32,054 nt of DNA from the NCBI GenBank assembly GCA_021795135.1, contig JAJYPT010000003.1, positions 1 to 32,054 of the forward strand. Reading direction: 5' to 3'. The stretch is from Actinomycetes bacterium (GTDB taxonomy: Bacteria > Actinomycetota > Acidimicrobiia > Acidimicrobiales > JAJYPT01). Below the pieces are notes generated by a model. That model had not been told where the DNA came from. It did no database searches and saw only the letters and a program-made list of their open reading frames with translations. Numbering within the stretch: position 1 is the first letter of the stretch; each line of letters starts with the position of its first letter. A program made the position numbers and the translations under genes. Below, piece by piece: positions 1 through 7,627 of this stretch.

Positions 1-813
1 CTTCCTCTTCAAGCTTATTTTCGAATCAACTCTGAAAATGCTGGACAGTTTGAACGTACCCTTATCATTGCCGATGAAGGATCTCAAGTTCATTACATTG
101 AGGGATGTTCTGCTCCTGTTTATTCTTCTGACTCTTTGCATTCAGCAGTTGTAGAAATAATTGTAAAACCAAGTGCAAGAGTAACTTATACTACGATCCA
201 AAACTGGTCTAACAATGTTTATAATCTTGTTACAAAAAGAGCTCGCTGTGAAGCAGAGGCTCATATGGAATGGATTGATGGAAACATTGGATCAAGACTT
301 ACTATGAAATATCCTTCTGTTTATCTAGTTGGTCCAAAAGCCTCAGGAGAAGTACTTTCTGTAGCTTACGCAGGACCTGGACAGCATCAAGATGCTGGAG
401 CAAAAATGATTCATGCTGCTCCTGAGACAACTTCTACAATTATTTCTAAATCCATTTCCAAAGATGGGGGTAGAACTTCTTATAGAGGTTTGGTTCATGT
501 AGATGAAGGAGCTCACAATTCCAAGAGCTTTGTTCGCTGTGACGCTTTGATTTTAGATGATCAAAGCCGTTCTGATACTTATCCCTATATGGAAGTAGGC
601 GAACAAGATGCTCAAATTGGACATGAAGCAACTGTTTCCAAAGTAGGAGATGACCAACTATTTTATCTAATGAGTAGAGGTCTTTCAGAAACAGAAGCTA
701 TGAGCATGGTCGTAAATGGCTTTATTGAACCTGTAACACGCACCCTTCCTATGGAATATGCTGTTGAGTGGAGTCGATTGATTGAACTCCAAATGGAAGG
801 CTCAGTAGGATAA
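1..813 (+). CDS. sufB: Fe-S cluster scaffold SufB, 5' end missing
   Basis: C-terminal 270 residues of SufB, the scaffold subunit of the SufBCD complex that builds Fe-S clusters in the cytoplasm. The frame is open to the left edge, so the gene starts outside the window; the TTG at 136 is an internal leucine. Seen directly: the family signatures [25 protein letters not shown] and [14 protein letters not shown], the [10 protein letters not shown] segment with the conserved late cysteine, and a C-terminus ([14 protein letters not shown], then GFIEPV) ending where SufB normally ends. It is followed after 63 bp by a small cysteine protein, then sufD, Rieske and sufC, all on the same strand, so one operon is likely. 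The identification is secure. Confidence 0.97.
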   Translation, partial: LPLQAYFRINSENAGQFERTLIIADEGSQVHYIEGCSAPVYSSDSLHSAVVEIIVKPSARVTYTTIQNWSNNVYNLVTKRARCEAEAHMEWIDGNIGSRLTMKYPSVYLVGPKASGEVLSVAYAGPGQHQDAGAKMIHAAPETTSTIISKSISKDGGRTSYRGLVHVDEGAHNSKSFVRCDALILDDQSRSDTYPYMEVGEQDAQIGHEATVSKVGDDQLFYLMSRGLSETEAMSMVVNGFIEPVTRTLPMEYAVEWSRLIELQMEGSVG

Positions 814-876
814 AACTTGATTAGATATCGTCAAGCAAAAGAACCTTCAAATAATATTTGACAGAAGGATAAACCA

Positions 877-1224
877 ATGACGATGAGAGAAGAGTGTAAA
901 AATTATCAAAGCCGGACATATGATTCGGGAGAGGTCATGAGGACTTGCAGCTTAGATTTAGCTCCAGAAGCCCCTTGGCGTTGTCCTGAGAATTGTCCGG
1001 CTTATGCTCCTAGAAGCGCAGATGTAGGCTGGGTACGTGGAAGCTTAGTTGAACCGCCTTTAGAAGAAGAGCCAAATATTGATGAAGATTCTTTGGAGAT
1101 GCTTGAAGAAGCCGAAGAAGTAGTTAATGATATTGGCCCTTCTGTCATTTCTGAAGTAGAAAAAGAAAGATCTAAAAACTCTTCCCCAAAGAGATTTAAA
1201 CTACCGTGGAAAAAAAATTCTTAA
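877..1224 (+). CDS. Small four-cysteine protein inside the suf operon
   Basis: 115-residue protein of unknown function; I do not recognise a named family. The ATG is preceded by AGAAGGA at about 863-869 at good spacing. The N-terminal 45 residues hold four cysteines (C7, C24, C36, C40, the last two in RCPENCP), a spacing compatible with a Zn or Fe-S site. The middle (about residues 58-90) is very acidic and probably helical (EEAEEVV), and the tail is short and basic (KRFKLPWKK). No signal peptide or membrane segment. Its place between sufB and sufD suggests a helper of cluster assembly or a metal-binding adaptor, but that is inference from position only. SufU and SufE are not matched: it lacks their fold-length and motifs. 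Confidence 0.8.
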   Translation: MTMREECKNYQSRTYDSGEVMRTCSLDLAPEAPWRCPENCPAYAPRSADVGWVRGSLVEPPLEEEPNIDEDSLEMLEEAEEVVNDIGPSVISEVEKERSKNSSPKRFKLPWKKNS

Positions 1225-1251
1225 ATAGATATTGAATTGAGTTGAGCTAGA

Positions 1252-2586
1252 GTGAATTCTAATAAAGGTGTCTTTACCCCTGAACAAGCAGAGGGTCTTC
1301 CTGGTCCTAAATGGTTGAAAACAGCAAGGCTTGCTGCAGCCCAACGTTTTTCTAAAGCCCAATTACCTTCTGAAGCGGAAGAAGTATGGCGCTATAGTAG
1401 AATCGATGAATTAGATCTTGATAAGTTTCATCCTTTTCAAGTTAATGTCTCTTCACAAGCAGCTATACCAGATCAATTGAATTCCCTACTGAATTCGTTT
1501 AGTCAAAATTCAGGTTTTTTGCTATTTCATAATGGGCAATTGGTAAAAAAAAATCTAAGTCAAATAGCCCAAGATAAACAAGTAAAAATAGGTTCGGTTC
1601 AAGAAACTAGAGATGGAATTTTTGATTCAGTTCCTTTGATTCAAGACGCCTTTGCAGATCTTTCAATAGCATTCTTGTTAGATGCAGCAGTTATAGAAAT
1701 ACCTACAGGGGTAAGTCTGGAAGATCCTATAGTAATTTTGCATCTTGTAGATGAGCCTAATGTTGCTGTTTTCCCAAGAACTGTAATAAGAGCTGGACAA
1801 GGCTCTAGTGTTAGGGTCATAGATCATTTAACATCAACCAATGTAGAAGCTTTAGTTTGTTCGGTTTCTGAACTTGATGTAGATGAGGCTGCAAATCTTA
1901 CCTATCTATTCAATCAAGATCTTGGTCCCAAAGTATGGCAGTTGGGGTATCAATCTTCTCAAGTAGGTAAAGATGCTTCTTTTGAATCCTTTACTACCTT
2001 TTTAGGTGGAGATTATGCTCGCATGCGTACCGATTCAAGATTGGTTGGTCAAGGTGGTTCAGTTAAACTTTTAGCTGCTTATTATGGAGATGGTTCTCAA
2101 GTTCATGATTTTAGAACTCTTCAAGAACATAGTGCTCCTAAAACCACAAGCGAGCTTTTATTTAAAGGTGCAGTTCAAGGCAAAGCTCGTTCTGTCTATT
2201 CTGGTCTTATTAAAGTAGATAATGGAGCAAGCGGTACTAATGCTTTTCAAACTAATCGTAATCTAGTTCTATCAGAGGGCGCTCATGCCTATTCGGTTCC
2301 CAACTTAGAAATAGATGAGAACGAAGTAAGTTGTAGTCATGCTTCGGCAGTGGGGCCTATTGATAAAGATCATCTTTATTACTTGGAAAGTCGTGGGATT
2401 CCTACTGAAGTTGCCGAAAGACTAATTGTGCTTGGGTTTTTCGAAGATATTTTATCTAGAAATGCTTCATCACAACTCCAAGATTGGTTGAGAGAGTCGA
2501 TAGCGAAAAAACTCAATGCTGGATTTAAAATTATTGCTGATTTAGAAAATAAACCTGAAGGTTTAAAAGTAGGAAGTGAGATTTGA
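1252..2586 (+). CDS. sufD: Fe-S cluster assembly protein SufD
   Basis: 444-residue SufD, the SufB-like partner in the SufBCD scaffold. The N-terminal helical part (PGPKWLKTARLAAAQRF, then EEVWRYSRIDELDLD) is typical of SufD and the C-terminal beta-helix shows SVYSGLIKV, TNRNLVLSEGAHAYSVPNLEI and SCSHASAVGPIDKDHLYYL, which includes the conserved histidine region. The start is GTG at 1252: an in-frame TGA lies at 1243-1245, so no earlier start is possible; SD is weak. The stop overlaps the ATG of the Rieske gene by one base (TGATG), indicating translational coupling. Family assignment is firm. Confidence 0.95.
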   Translation: MNSNKGVFTPEQAEGLPGPKWLKTARLAAAQRFSKAQLPSEAEEVWRYSRIDELDLDKFHPFQVNVSSQAAIPDQLNSLLNSFSQNSGFLLFHNGQLVKKNLSQIAQDKQVKIGSVQETRDGIFDSVPLIQDAFADLSIAFLLDAAVIEIPTGVSLEDPIVILHLVDEPNVAVFPRTVIRAGQGSSVRVIDHLTSTNVEALVCSVSELDVDEAANLTYLFNQDLGPKVWQLGYQSSQVGKDASFESFTTFLGGDYARMRTDSRLVGQGGSVKLLAAYYGDGSQVHDFRTLQEHSAPKTTSELLFKGAVQGKARSVYSGLIKVDNGASGTNAFQTNRNLVLSEGAHAYSVPNLEIDENEVSCSHASAVGPIDKDHLYYLESRGIPTEVAERLIVLGFFEDILSRNASSQLQDWLRESIAKKLNAGFKIIADLENKPEGLKVGSEI

Positions 2587-2906
2587 TGTCAGAGAGCATA
2601 AGACTTTGTTCTGTCTCGGATATAAAACCAGATACAGCTCGTCGTTTTGATGTTGGTCCTCACAGGATTGCTTTAGTGCGTATAGGTGAGAATGAGTTTT
2701 TTGCTATTGGAGATAAATGTAGTCATGCTGATTATTCTTTATCTGAAGGAGAAGTTTATGCCGATCAATATGAAATTGAGTGTTGGAAACATGGCAGTAC
2801 CTTTTCACTAAAAACAGGAGAACCTACAGTTTTACCTGCTACAAAACCAGTTCCTACATATGAGGTAAAGCTAAATGGAGACAATATTATGGTGGAAATA
2901 TCATGA
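2586..2906 (+). CDS. Rieske [2Fe-2S] ferredoxin of the suf operon
   Basis: 106-residue small Rieske-type ferredoxin. Cluster ligands are visible as CSHAD (C45, H47) and CWKHG (C66, H69) with the expected GS and TG context (HGSTFSLKTGEP), the pattern of soluble non-haem dioxygenase-type ferredoxins rather than of bc1 Rieske proteins, and there is no membrane anchor. It probably delivers electrons to, or is a client of, the Suf machinery; small Rieske proteins in suf operons are known in actinobacteria. I prefer ATG at 2586 (TGATG coupling with sufD); TTG at 2583 adds one residue and sits slightly better behind AGGA at 2571-2574. The stop overlaps sufC by four bases (ATGA). Confidence 0.93.
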   Translation: MSESIRLCSVSDIKPDTARRFDVGPHRIALVRIGENEFFAIGDKCSHADYSLSEGEVYADQYEIECWKHGSTFSLKTGEPTVLPATKPVPTYEVKLNGDNIMVEIS

Positions 2907-3661
2907 CATCTTCAACATTTAAAGTTAGTGGACTTCGAGCTGGAATTTTAGGTAAAGAAATTGTCAAAGGAATTGACCTTGAAATACATTCTGGTCAAGT
3001 CCATGCCATTATGGGTCCCAATGGATCTGGTAAAAGTACTCTTTCCCATGTCTTGATGGGAAGACCAGGATATGAAGTTATTTCTGGTAGTGCAACTATA
3101 GATGGCATAGAACTATTGGGAATGCCAATTTGGCAAAGAGCACAAGCGGGTCTTTTTATTGCTCTCCAATATCCAATAGAAGTGCCAGGAGTGAGTTTAG
3201 AAAACGCGCTAGGGGAAGCTTTTGCAGCCAGAGGACAAGATCGTTCCATGGTGTATGAAAAAGTTTTAGCCGAGGCTAAAAGACTTGATTTTGATGAAAA
3301 GTTTTTATCTCGTTCACTAAATGTAGATCTTTCGGGTGGAGAAAAAAAGAGGAATGAAACTCTTCAACTGGGAGTACTAGAGCCTAAATTTGCAATTTTG
3401 GATGAGATCGATTCAGGTCTAGATATTGATGCTTTGAGAGATGTTTCTAGAAGGATCGAAGCTGCAACTACTGAATTTTCTTTAGGTGTTTTAGCTATAA
3501 CTCACTATAGTCGACTTCTTAAAGAATTGAAACCTGATGTAATTCATGTTATGGCTGGTGGAAAAATAATAGATACTGGTGGTCCTGAGCTAGCTGATAA
3601 GTTGGAAAAGACAGGATATAGCGCTTATGGCTTAAAAGATGAGGAACCTATTGTTATCTAG
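2903..3661 (+). CDS. sufC: Fe-S cluster assembly ATPase SufC (operon copy)
   Basis: 252-residue SufC ATPase, which binds SufB and SufD and uses ATP to drive scaffold rearrangement. Walker A GPNGSGKST at 38-46, Q-loop Q89 in ALQYP, signature LSGGE at 143-147 followed by KKRNE, Walker B FAILDE at 163-168, D-loop SGLDIDAL, and switch H201. The IDSGLDIDALR and ITHYSRLL segments are SufC hallmarks. It is translationally coupled to the Rieske gene by an ATGA overlap. A second, more canonical-looking SufC lies at 14175-14927, so the two may be specialised or partly redundant. Confidence 0.95.
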   Translation: MTSSTFKVSGLRAGILGKEIVKGIDLEIHSGQVHAIMGPNGSGKSTLSHVLMGRPGYEVISGSATIDGIELLGMPIWQRAQAGLFIALQYPIEVPGVSLENALGEAFAARGQDRSMVYEKVLAEAKRLDFDEKFLSRSLNVDLSGGEKKRNETLQLGVLEPKFAILDEIDSGLDIDALRDVSRRIEAATTEFSLGVLAITHYSRLLKELKPDVIHVMAGGKIIDTGGPELADKLEKTGYSAYGLKDEEPIVI

Positions 3662-3730
3662 GCGATATTTTTGGTGTCGTGAAATTCTAAACTTTGGTAA
3701 ATAGATAATAAAGTAACAAGAAAGGCAAAG

Positions 3731-4087
3731 ATGACTATTGAAGAACAAGATGGAGATAGTCCTCTTTGGGGGTCTTGGGAAAAAGTAGTTTCTTTTGATC
3801 CCACTAAGGCAACAGTTCGTCCTGTTATCTCCAGTCAAGGATCTAAGGCATTTATAGTAGGTCTAGAGCCAGGCCAACAACTTCGAAGTCACCCAGCTCC
3901 TGCTGACTTGTATTTATTTGTTGTACAAGGCAGTGTAACTTTTACGATAGCAGACCAAGTCAATGCTGTAAATCTTGGAGATTGTGTACTGATGAAAAAA
4001 GGAGTTCCTCATGCTATTTATAATAGCCAAGAAGCTCGGGCTGCTGTTTTGGGAGTTACCTTGCCTCTATCAACTGTTTCACGATAA
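3731..4087 (+). CDS. Small cupin-fold protein
   Basis: 118-residue single-domain cupin. ATG at 3731 has a purine-rich AAGAAAGG at about 3718-3725. The cupin core is seen as PGQQLRSHPAPADLYLFVVQG (motif 1, H54 with the second histidine replaced by alanine and an acidic residue at D59) and GDCVLMKKGVPHAIYN (motif 2, with its histidine). Metal-ligand content is therefore incomplete relative to the canonical G-x5-H-x-H-x3,4-E-x6-G motif, so an enzymatic role is uncertain; binding or sensing is equally possible. It follows sufC after 69 bp without a clear terminator, so it may be the last gene of the suf operon. Confidence 0.85.
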   Translation: MTIEEQDGDSPLWGSWEKVVSFDPTKATVRPVISSQGSKAFIVGLEPGQQLRSHPAPADLYLFVVQGSVTFTIADQVNAVNLGDCVLMKKGVPHAIYNSQEARAAVLGVTLPLSTVSR

Positions 4088-4090
4088 ATA

Positions 4091-4130
4091 GACTTAGCAA
4101 TTTGTTGCTATGGCTCAGTCGATTTTTATT
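4091..4130 (+). terminator. Weak possible terminator after cupin gene
   Basis: TAGCAA (4095-4100) and TTGCTA (4105-4110) form a 6-bp stem with a 4-nt loop, with GACT (4091-4094) and AGTC (4117-4120) able to pair outside an asymmetric bulge. A T-rich run follows (GATTTTTATTTCTTTT). It would end the suf transcript just after the cupin stop. The stem is short and AT-rich, so confidence is low. Confidence 0.35.
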
Positions 4131-4350
4131 TCTTTTGAAATTCATTGACTGAATTGTTATTTTTTACCTGTATTTGAGATTATGTACTTTGCTAGTAGTC
4201 CAATTTTTATAAAATAAAACTAATACGGGTTCCTCTAGTTTTAGACAATGCTTCATAGCTTGTCATGCAATTCCTCAGATTGCAGTCTCTAAGGACAGTT
4301 TCATTGATCCTTACAGTTTCGTCTATTCTAAATGCACTTCAACCTAAATA

Positions 4351-4381
4351 TTGGAGTTATTGTTATACTCCAAACATTTTT
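4351..4381 (+). terminator. Possible intrinsic terminator
   Basis: TTGGAGT (4351-4357) and ACTCCAA (4367-4373) form a 7-bp stem with a 9-nt loop, followed by ACATTTTTG with five consecutive T at 4377-4381. It lies about 260 bp past the cupin stop, so it may be a back-up terminator for the suf operon or the end of an unrecognised short transcript. Confidence 0.4.
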
Positions 4382-4665
4382 GCCTTACTTTTTCAAAGTA
4401 TTGGATAGCTTCCATGGTTTGTCCTTAAAGGCTTTACTTTCTAAGTAATAAAATTTTCTGAAAAAAGAAAGTATTTTAATTTTACTTTTTATATAAGAAT
4501 CTCCTCAAAAATTCTTTGACCAACAAATTTCTAAAATTTATTCTTTTAGTTTCCATTACTTTCAAAAATTAGGAATCCCTTCATGGAGGGCTATTTATTT
4601 TAAGTTTAGTTATTTGTATTTGAAGGTGTTCAAAAATAAATTTTAGAAATTTTTTTGATCTGCTA

Positions 4666-4694
4666 TAGACATAATACCTATCGGTATGTAAGAT
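4666..4694 (+). promoter_or_regulatory. Predicted sigma70-type promoter of the LacI/GH39/ABC operon
   Basis: -35 box TAGACA at 4666-4671 (5 of 6 to TTGACA), 17-bp spacer, -10 box TAAGAT at 4689-4694 (4 of 6 to TATAAT). Transcription would start near 4701. The spacer contains the inverted repeat ATACC-TATC-GGTAT (4675-4688), which could be a second protein-binding site. The predicted start places the LacI-type operator at about +9 to +22. Confidence 0.5.
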
Positions 4695-4708
4695 AAGTGC
4701 TCAAATAG

Positions 4709-4722
4709 AGAAAGCGCTTACG
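4709..4722 (+). promoter_or_regulatory. LacI-family operator in front of its own regulator gene
   Basis: AGAAAGCGCTTACG has the symmetric AAGCGCTT core with the central CG typical of LacI/GalR-family sites and matches 12 of 14 positions of the cre-like consensus TGWAARCGNTTNCA. It ends one base before the regulator's start codon and lies downstream of the predicted transcription start, a position suited to repression by blocking polymerase. The same segment supplies the purine-rich GAGAAAG that may act as ribosome-binding site, so bound regulator and translation start share these bases. Confidence 0.65.
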
Positions 4723-4723
4723 T

Positions 4724-5770
4724 ATGCCTAGTGAATTCGAAAAACCGACAATTTATGAAGTAGCTGAACGAGCCGGGGTTTCCATTGCTTCGGTATCTAG
4801 AGTATTGCAGAACAAGCCTGGAGTCTCTGAAGCTACTCGAAAAATGATTACTTCAGTAATGCAAGAGTTAGGATATGTTCCAAGTAATGCAGCTCGAGGT
4901 TTGGCGGGTTGTAGAGCTGGAATTATAGGATTGATATTTCCAGATTTAGATGATCCTTCTATGGAATCTGGACATGAGACTCTGCTTTATTTTGATGAAA
5001 TTATTAGAGGAGCACAAAGAGCGGCTCGACAAGAAGGTATTGCAGTGTTGATAGCTGCGACCCATTCTGCTTCTGGTAGGGAACTGGCTTTATCAATCGC
5101 AAGTAAAGTTGATGGATTGGTGGTAATGGCCCGTAGTGTCCCAGAGGTAGATATGCGTTCTTTGGCTACTAGGATTCCAACAGTGTTATTAGCAGCTGAT
5201 AGGCATATTTCGGGAGTTGACTATTTGATAGCAGACAATGAAGGCGGTGCAGCCGCTGTCACTAGACATCTTGTTGAATATCATAAATATCCAACTGTGA
5301 AGTTTATAGGGGGCCCTTCGAATTCACCAGATTCTAGAGCTCGTTTTCGTGGGTATTGTAAAGCATTGGCTTTAGCCAATCTTGAAGTTCCAAAAAGCCC
5401 CTGGATGGCTGGAGATTTTACAGAAGCTAGTGGTCGTAGGATTGCTAAAGTAATTCTTTCAAAAGGGTCTCTTCCTAGATCTGTTGTCGTTGGAAATGAC
5501 CAAATGGCATTTGGGATGATGAAAGTACTCATATCTGAAGGAATCAAAGTACCCCAAGAGGTAGCAATTACTGGTTTCGATGATCTTCCAGTAGCTCGCT
5601 ATTTGCAGCCGGGTTTGACTACTGTTCGCCAGCCAATGAGACAGCTGGGTGCTGAATCTATTCGATTGCTTCTTGTGCGTTTAGGTGGGGCTACCTCTCC
5701 TCAATCAGTTACGTTGCCAACTGAACTTACGTTACGACAAAGTTGTGGATGTGTAAACGATGACTACTAA
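4724..5770 (+). CDS. LacI-family transcriptional regulator
   Basis: 348-residue LacI/GalR-type repressor. The N-terminal helix-turn-helix reads TIYEVAERAGVSIASVSRVL (residues about 9-28), followed by the hinge helix (NAARGLAG) and a periplasmic-binding-protein-like sugar-binding core (IIGLIFPDLDD; DGLVVMAR; NDQMAFGMMKVL; ITGFDDLPVARYLQPGLTTVRQP). The ATG at 4724 leaves eight residues before the helix-turn-helix, normal for the family. It overlaps the next gene (GH39-like) by 11 bp and heads an operon running to 13090. An operator-like palindrome just before the start suggests autoregulation. The inducer is probably a sugar released from the imported substrate; its identity is not visible. Confidence 0.95.
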   Translation: MPSEFEKPTIYEVAERAGVSIASVSRVLQNKPGVSEATRKMITSVMQELGYVPSNAARGLAGCRAGIIGLIFPDLDDPSMESGHETLLYFDEIIRGAQRAARQEGIAVLIAATHSASGRELALSIASKVDGLVVMARSVPEVDMRSLATRIPTVLLAADRHISGVDYLIADNEGGAAAVTRHLVEYHKYPTVKFIGGPSNSPDSRARFRGYCKALALANLEVPKSPWMAGDFTEASGRRIAKVILSKGSLPRSVVVGNDQMAFGMMKVLISEGIKVPQEVAITGFDDLPVARYLQPGLTTVRQPMRQLGAESIRLLLVRLGGATSPQSVTLPTELTLRQSCGCVNDDY

Positions 5771-7601
5771 AAAACCAATTTCACCACGAGATGATTGGCG
5801 AAAACGAATTAGTCTTCGTTCTGATGAACAAGCTACTTTAAATACCAAGATAAATTCAACATTACAAGCTCCTGCAGGGTTAGTAGCTACTCCTGGGCAA
5901 GCTCAAATTACTTTGAGATGGCTTCCAGTAGAAGGAGCAATTGGTTATATAATTTTTCGCTCTTTTGATGATGATGGATTTGTTGCTATCAATCATGGTG
6001 GTAGCGATGTCTTGGCTGTGCCTGAATTGTTATATGCAGATACCGATATCGTATCTGGAACTTTTTATTCTTATCGAGTAGCAGCGACTGCATCACTTGA
6101 TATAGCACCTGGACCTATGTCTAAGACGGTGACTTGTCAGGCAGTATCAACCATTGCCAGACCCCTTATTGGTCTAGTTGATAGTGCTGGTTCAGATGGT
6201 GATTTGGATCGAGTTTGGCATATGATAGGTTCTGAGCGTTTATCCCAACTAGATGAAGACTTTGATGTTTTTGGAAATCCTATTGGTAAAGAGTTTTCTC
6301 AAGCGCTTTCTATTGCGAGCAGCGAACTTGGAGCAACTATGGTTCGAGCTCATGCGATTTATCATGATGACTTGGAAGTATTTTCATGGAAACAAGGTAA
6401 TCCCAAATATAATTTTACCAAAGTCGATGCAATATTTGACAAGATTATAGAATTGGGTTTGCGTCCAGTTGTTGAGTTATCATTTATGCCTTATGATTTA
6501 GCAACTGACCCTAATGCTACTGTTTTTGACTACCGAGGTATAATTTCGCCTCCTCGCGATTGGGCTAAATGGGCTGAGCTTAATTTTGAACTAGGCAAAC
6601 ATCTAGTTGAGCGTTATGGCATCGATGAAGTTTCTCAATGGGCTTTTGAGGTATGGAACGAACCTAATCTTGATGTCTTTTGGACAGGCACTCAAAAAGA
6701 CTATTTTCAATTATATGACCTTGCAGCAATGGCAATTAAAGAAGTTGACAGTCGTTTGATTGTTGGCGGCCCTGCTACTGCAGCTGGGGAGTGGTTATAT
6801 GCTTTTATTGCTCATGTTGCAGATAATGCAATACCTTTGGATTTTTTATCTACCCACACTTATGGCAATACCCCTTTAGATGTTAGGCCTATTTTAGCTA
6901 AATACCACCTAGAGAAGACAAAGATATGGTGGACTGAATGGGGAGTAGGATCTACCCATTTCGGACCTATCCATGATACTGCTTTAGGAGCCCCTTTTAT
7001 TTTAAGAGGTTTTAAAGCTGTACAAGGTCGAGTTGATGCAGTTGCCTATTGGGTTATTAGTGATCATTTTGAAGAACTTGGACGACCTCCTCGGTTGTTT
7101 CATAACGGTTTTGGTCTTCTTTCGGTGGGCAATTTACGAAAACCTCGTTTTTGGGCTGTACGCCTAGCGCAAGAGCTTGGAGATCACCTTCTGCCAGTTG
7201 GCATAGAAGGTGATGGTGCCGAATCCCTAGTAGAGATATGGGCAACAAAATCTTTCGATGGCCAAGTTGATGTTTTGTTATGGAACAGTACTCTCAATGC
7301 ATCCAAGTTTGAGGGAGATGCACAACTTGAGAGAACTGTATCTTTAGATGTCGTTGGGCTAGAGCCAGGGATCTATAAAGTATTTCTTGCTCGAGTAGAT
7401 AGTAATCATTCTAATATCATCAGGCATTGTCCGCCTGAGGTGAAATGGCCCAATGAAAAATTGTGGAAGCAAATTGCTACCCAAGACCAGCTGTGGGAGA
7501 CCACGTTGGATGATTTAACTATAACGACAAAAACAAAAGTTAACTATGAAGTGATTTTACCAATGCCGGCAGTGGTCCGGATTAGGTTTAAACCATCTTA
7601 G
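5760..7601 (+). CDS. GH39-like beta-glycosidase with N-terminal FnIII-like domain
   Basis: 613 residues. Residues about 36-128 form a fibronectin type III-like module (AGLVATPGQAQITLRWLPVEGAIGYIIFRS ... FYSYRVAA). From about 135 a TIM-barrel glycosidase of the GH39 beta-xylosidase type follows: the acid/base motif VWNEPN gives E301 and the nucleophile region WWTEWG gives E393, with DFLSTHTYGN between. A C-terminal beta-rich region (about 440-613) completes the fold. There is no signal peptide or membrane segment, so the enzyme should act in the cytoplasm on oligosaccharides or glycosides brought in by the importer encoded next door. Beta-xyloside substrates are likely from the family but not proven. 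The start overlaps the regulator gene by 11 bp, indicating coupling. Confidence 0.88.
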   Translation: MTTKKPISPRDDWRKRISLRSDEQATLNTKINSTLQAPAGLVATPGQAQITLRWLPVEGAIGYIIFRSFDDDGFVAINHGGSDVLAVPELLYADTDIVSGTFYSYRVAATASLDIAPGPMSKTVTCQAVSTIARPLIGLVDSAGSDGDLDRVWHMIGSERLSQLDEDFDVFGNPIGKEFSQALSIASSELGATMVRAHAIYHDDLEVFSWKQGNPKYNFTKVDAIFDKIIELGLRPVVELSFMPYDLATDPNATVFDYRGIISPPRDWAKWAELNFELGKHLVERYGIDEVSQWAFEVWNEPNLDVFWTGTQKDYFQLYDLAAMAIKEVDSRLIVGGPATAAGEWLYAFIAHVADNAIPLDFLSTHTYGNTPLDVRPILAKYHLEKTKIWWTEWGVGSTHFGPIHDTALGAPFILRGFKAVQGRVDAVAYWVISDHFEELGRPPRLFHNGFGLLSVGNLRKPRFWAVRLAQELGDHLLPVGIEGDGAESLVEIWATKSFDGQVDVLLWNSTLNASKFEGDAQLERTVSLDVVGLEPGIYKVFLARVDSNHSNIIRHCPPEVKWPNEKLWKQIATQDQLWETTLDDLTITTKTKVNYEVILPMPAVVRIRFKPS

Positions 7602-7627
7602 GATAACAGTCCAAGGGGGAGATAAAA

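Larger units (their letters stand above)
4088..4723. other. 636-bp AT-rich region without genes
   Basis: No credible coding frame on either strand. It holds a weak terminator near its left end, a second hairpin with a T-run at 4351-4381, and the predicted promoter and operator of the LacI operon at its right end (4666-4722). A short CCCT/AGGG hairpin near 4578-4590 is followed by T-rich sequence but is too weak to call. Between 4130 and 4350 I see no clear structure. The length is unusual for such a gene-dense window and leaves room for a small RNA, but I cannot show one. Confidence 0.7.

Noticed and set aside
136-813. TTG at 136 as the start of sufB
   Set aside because: The frame is open to base 1 and the upstream residues ([19 protein letters not shown]) are standard SufB sequence.
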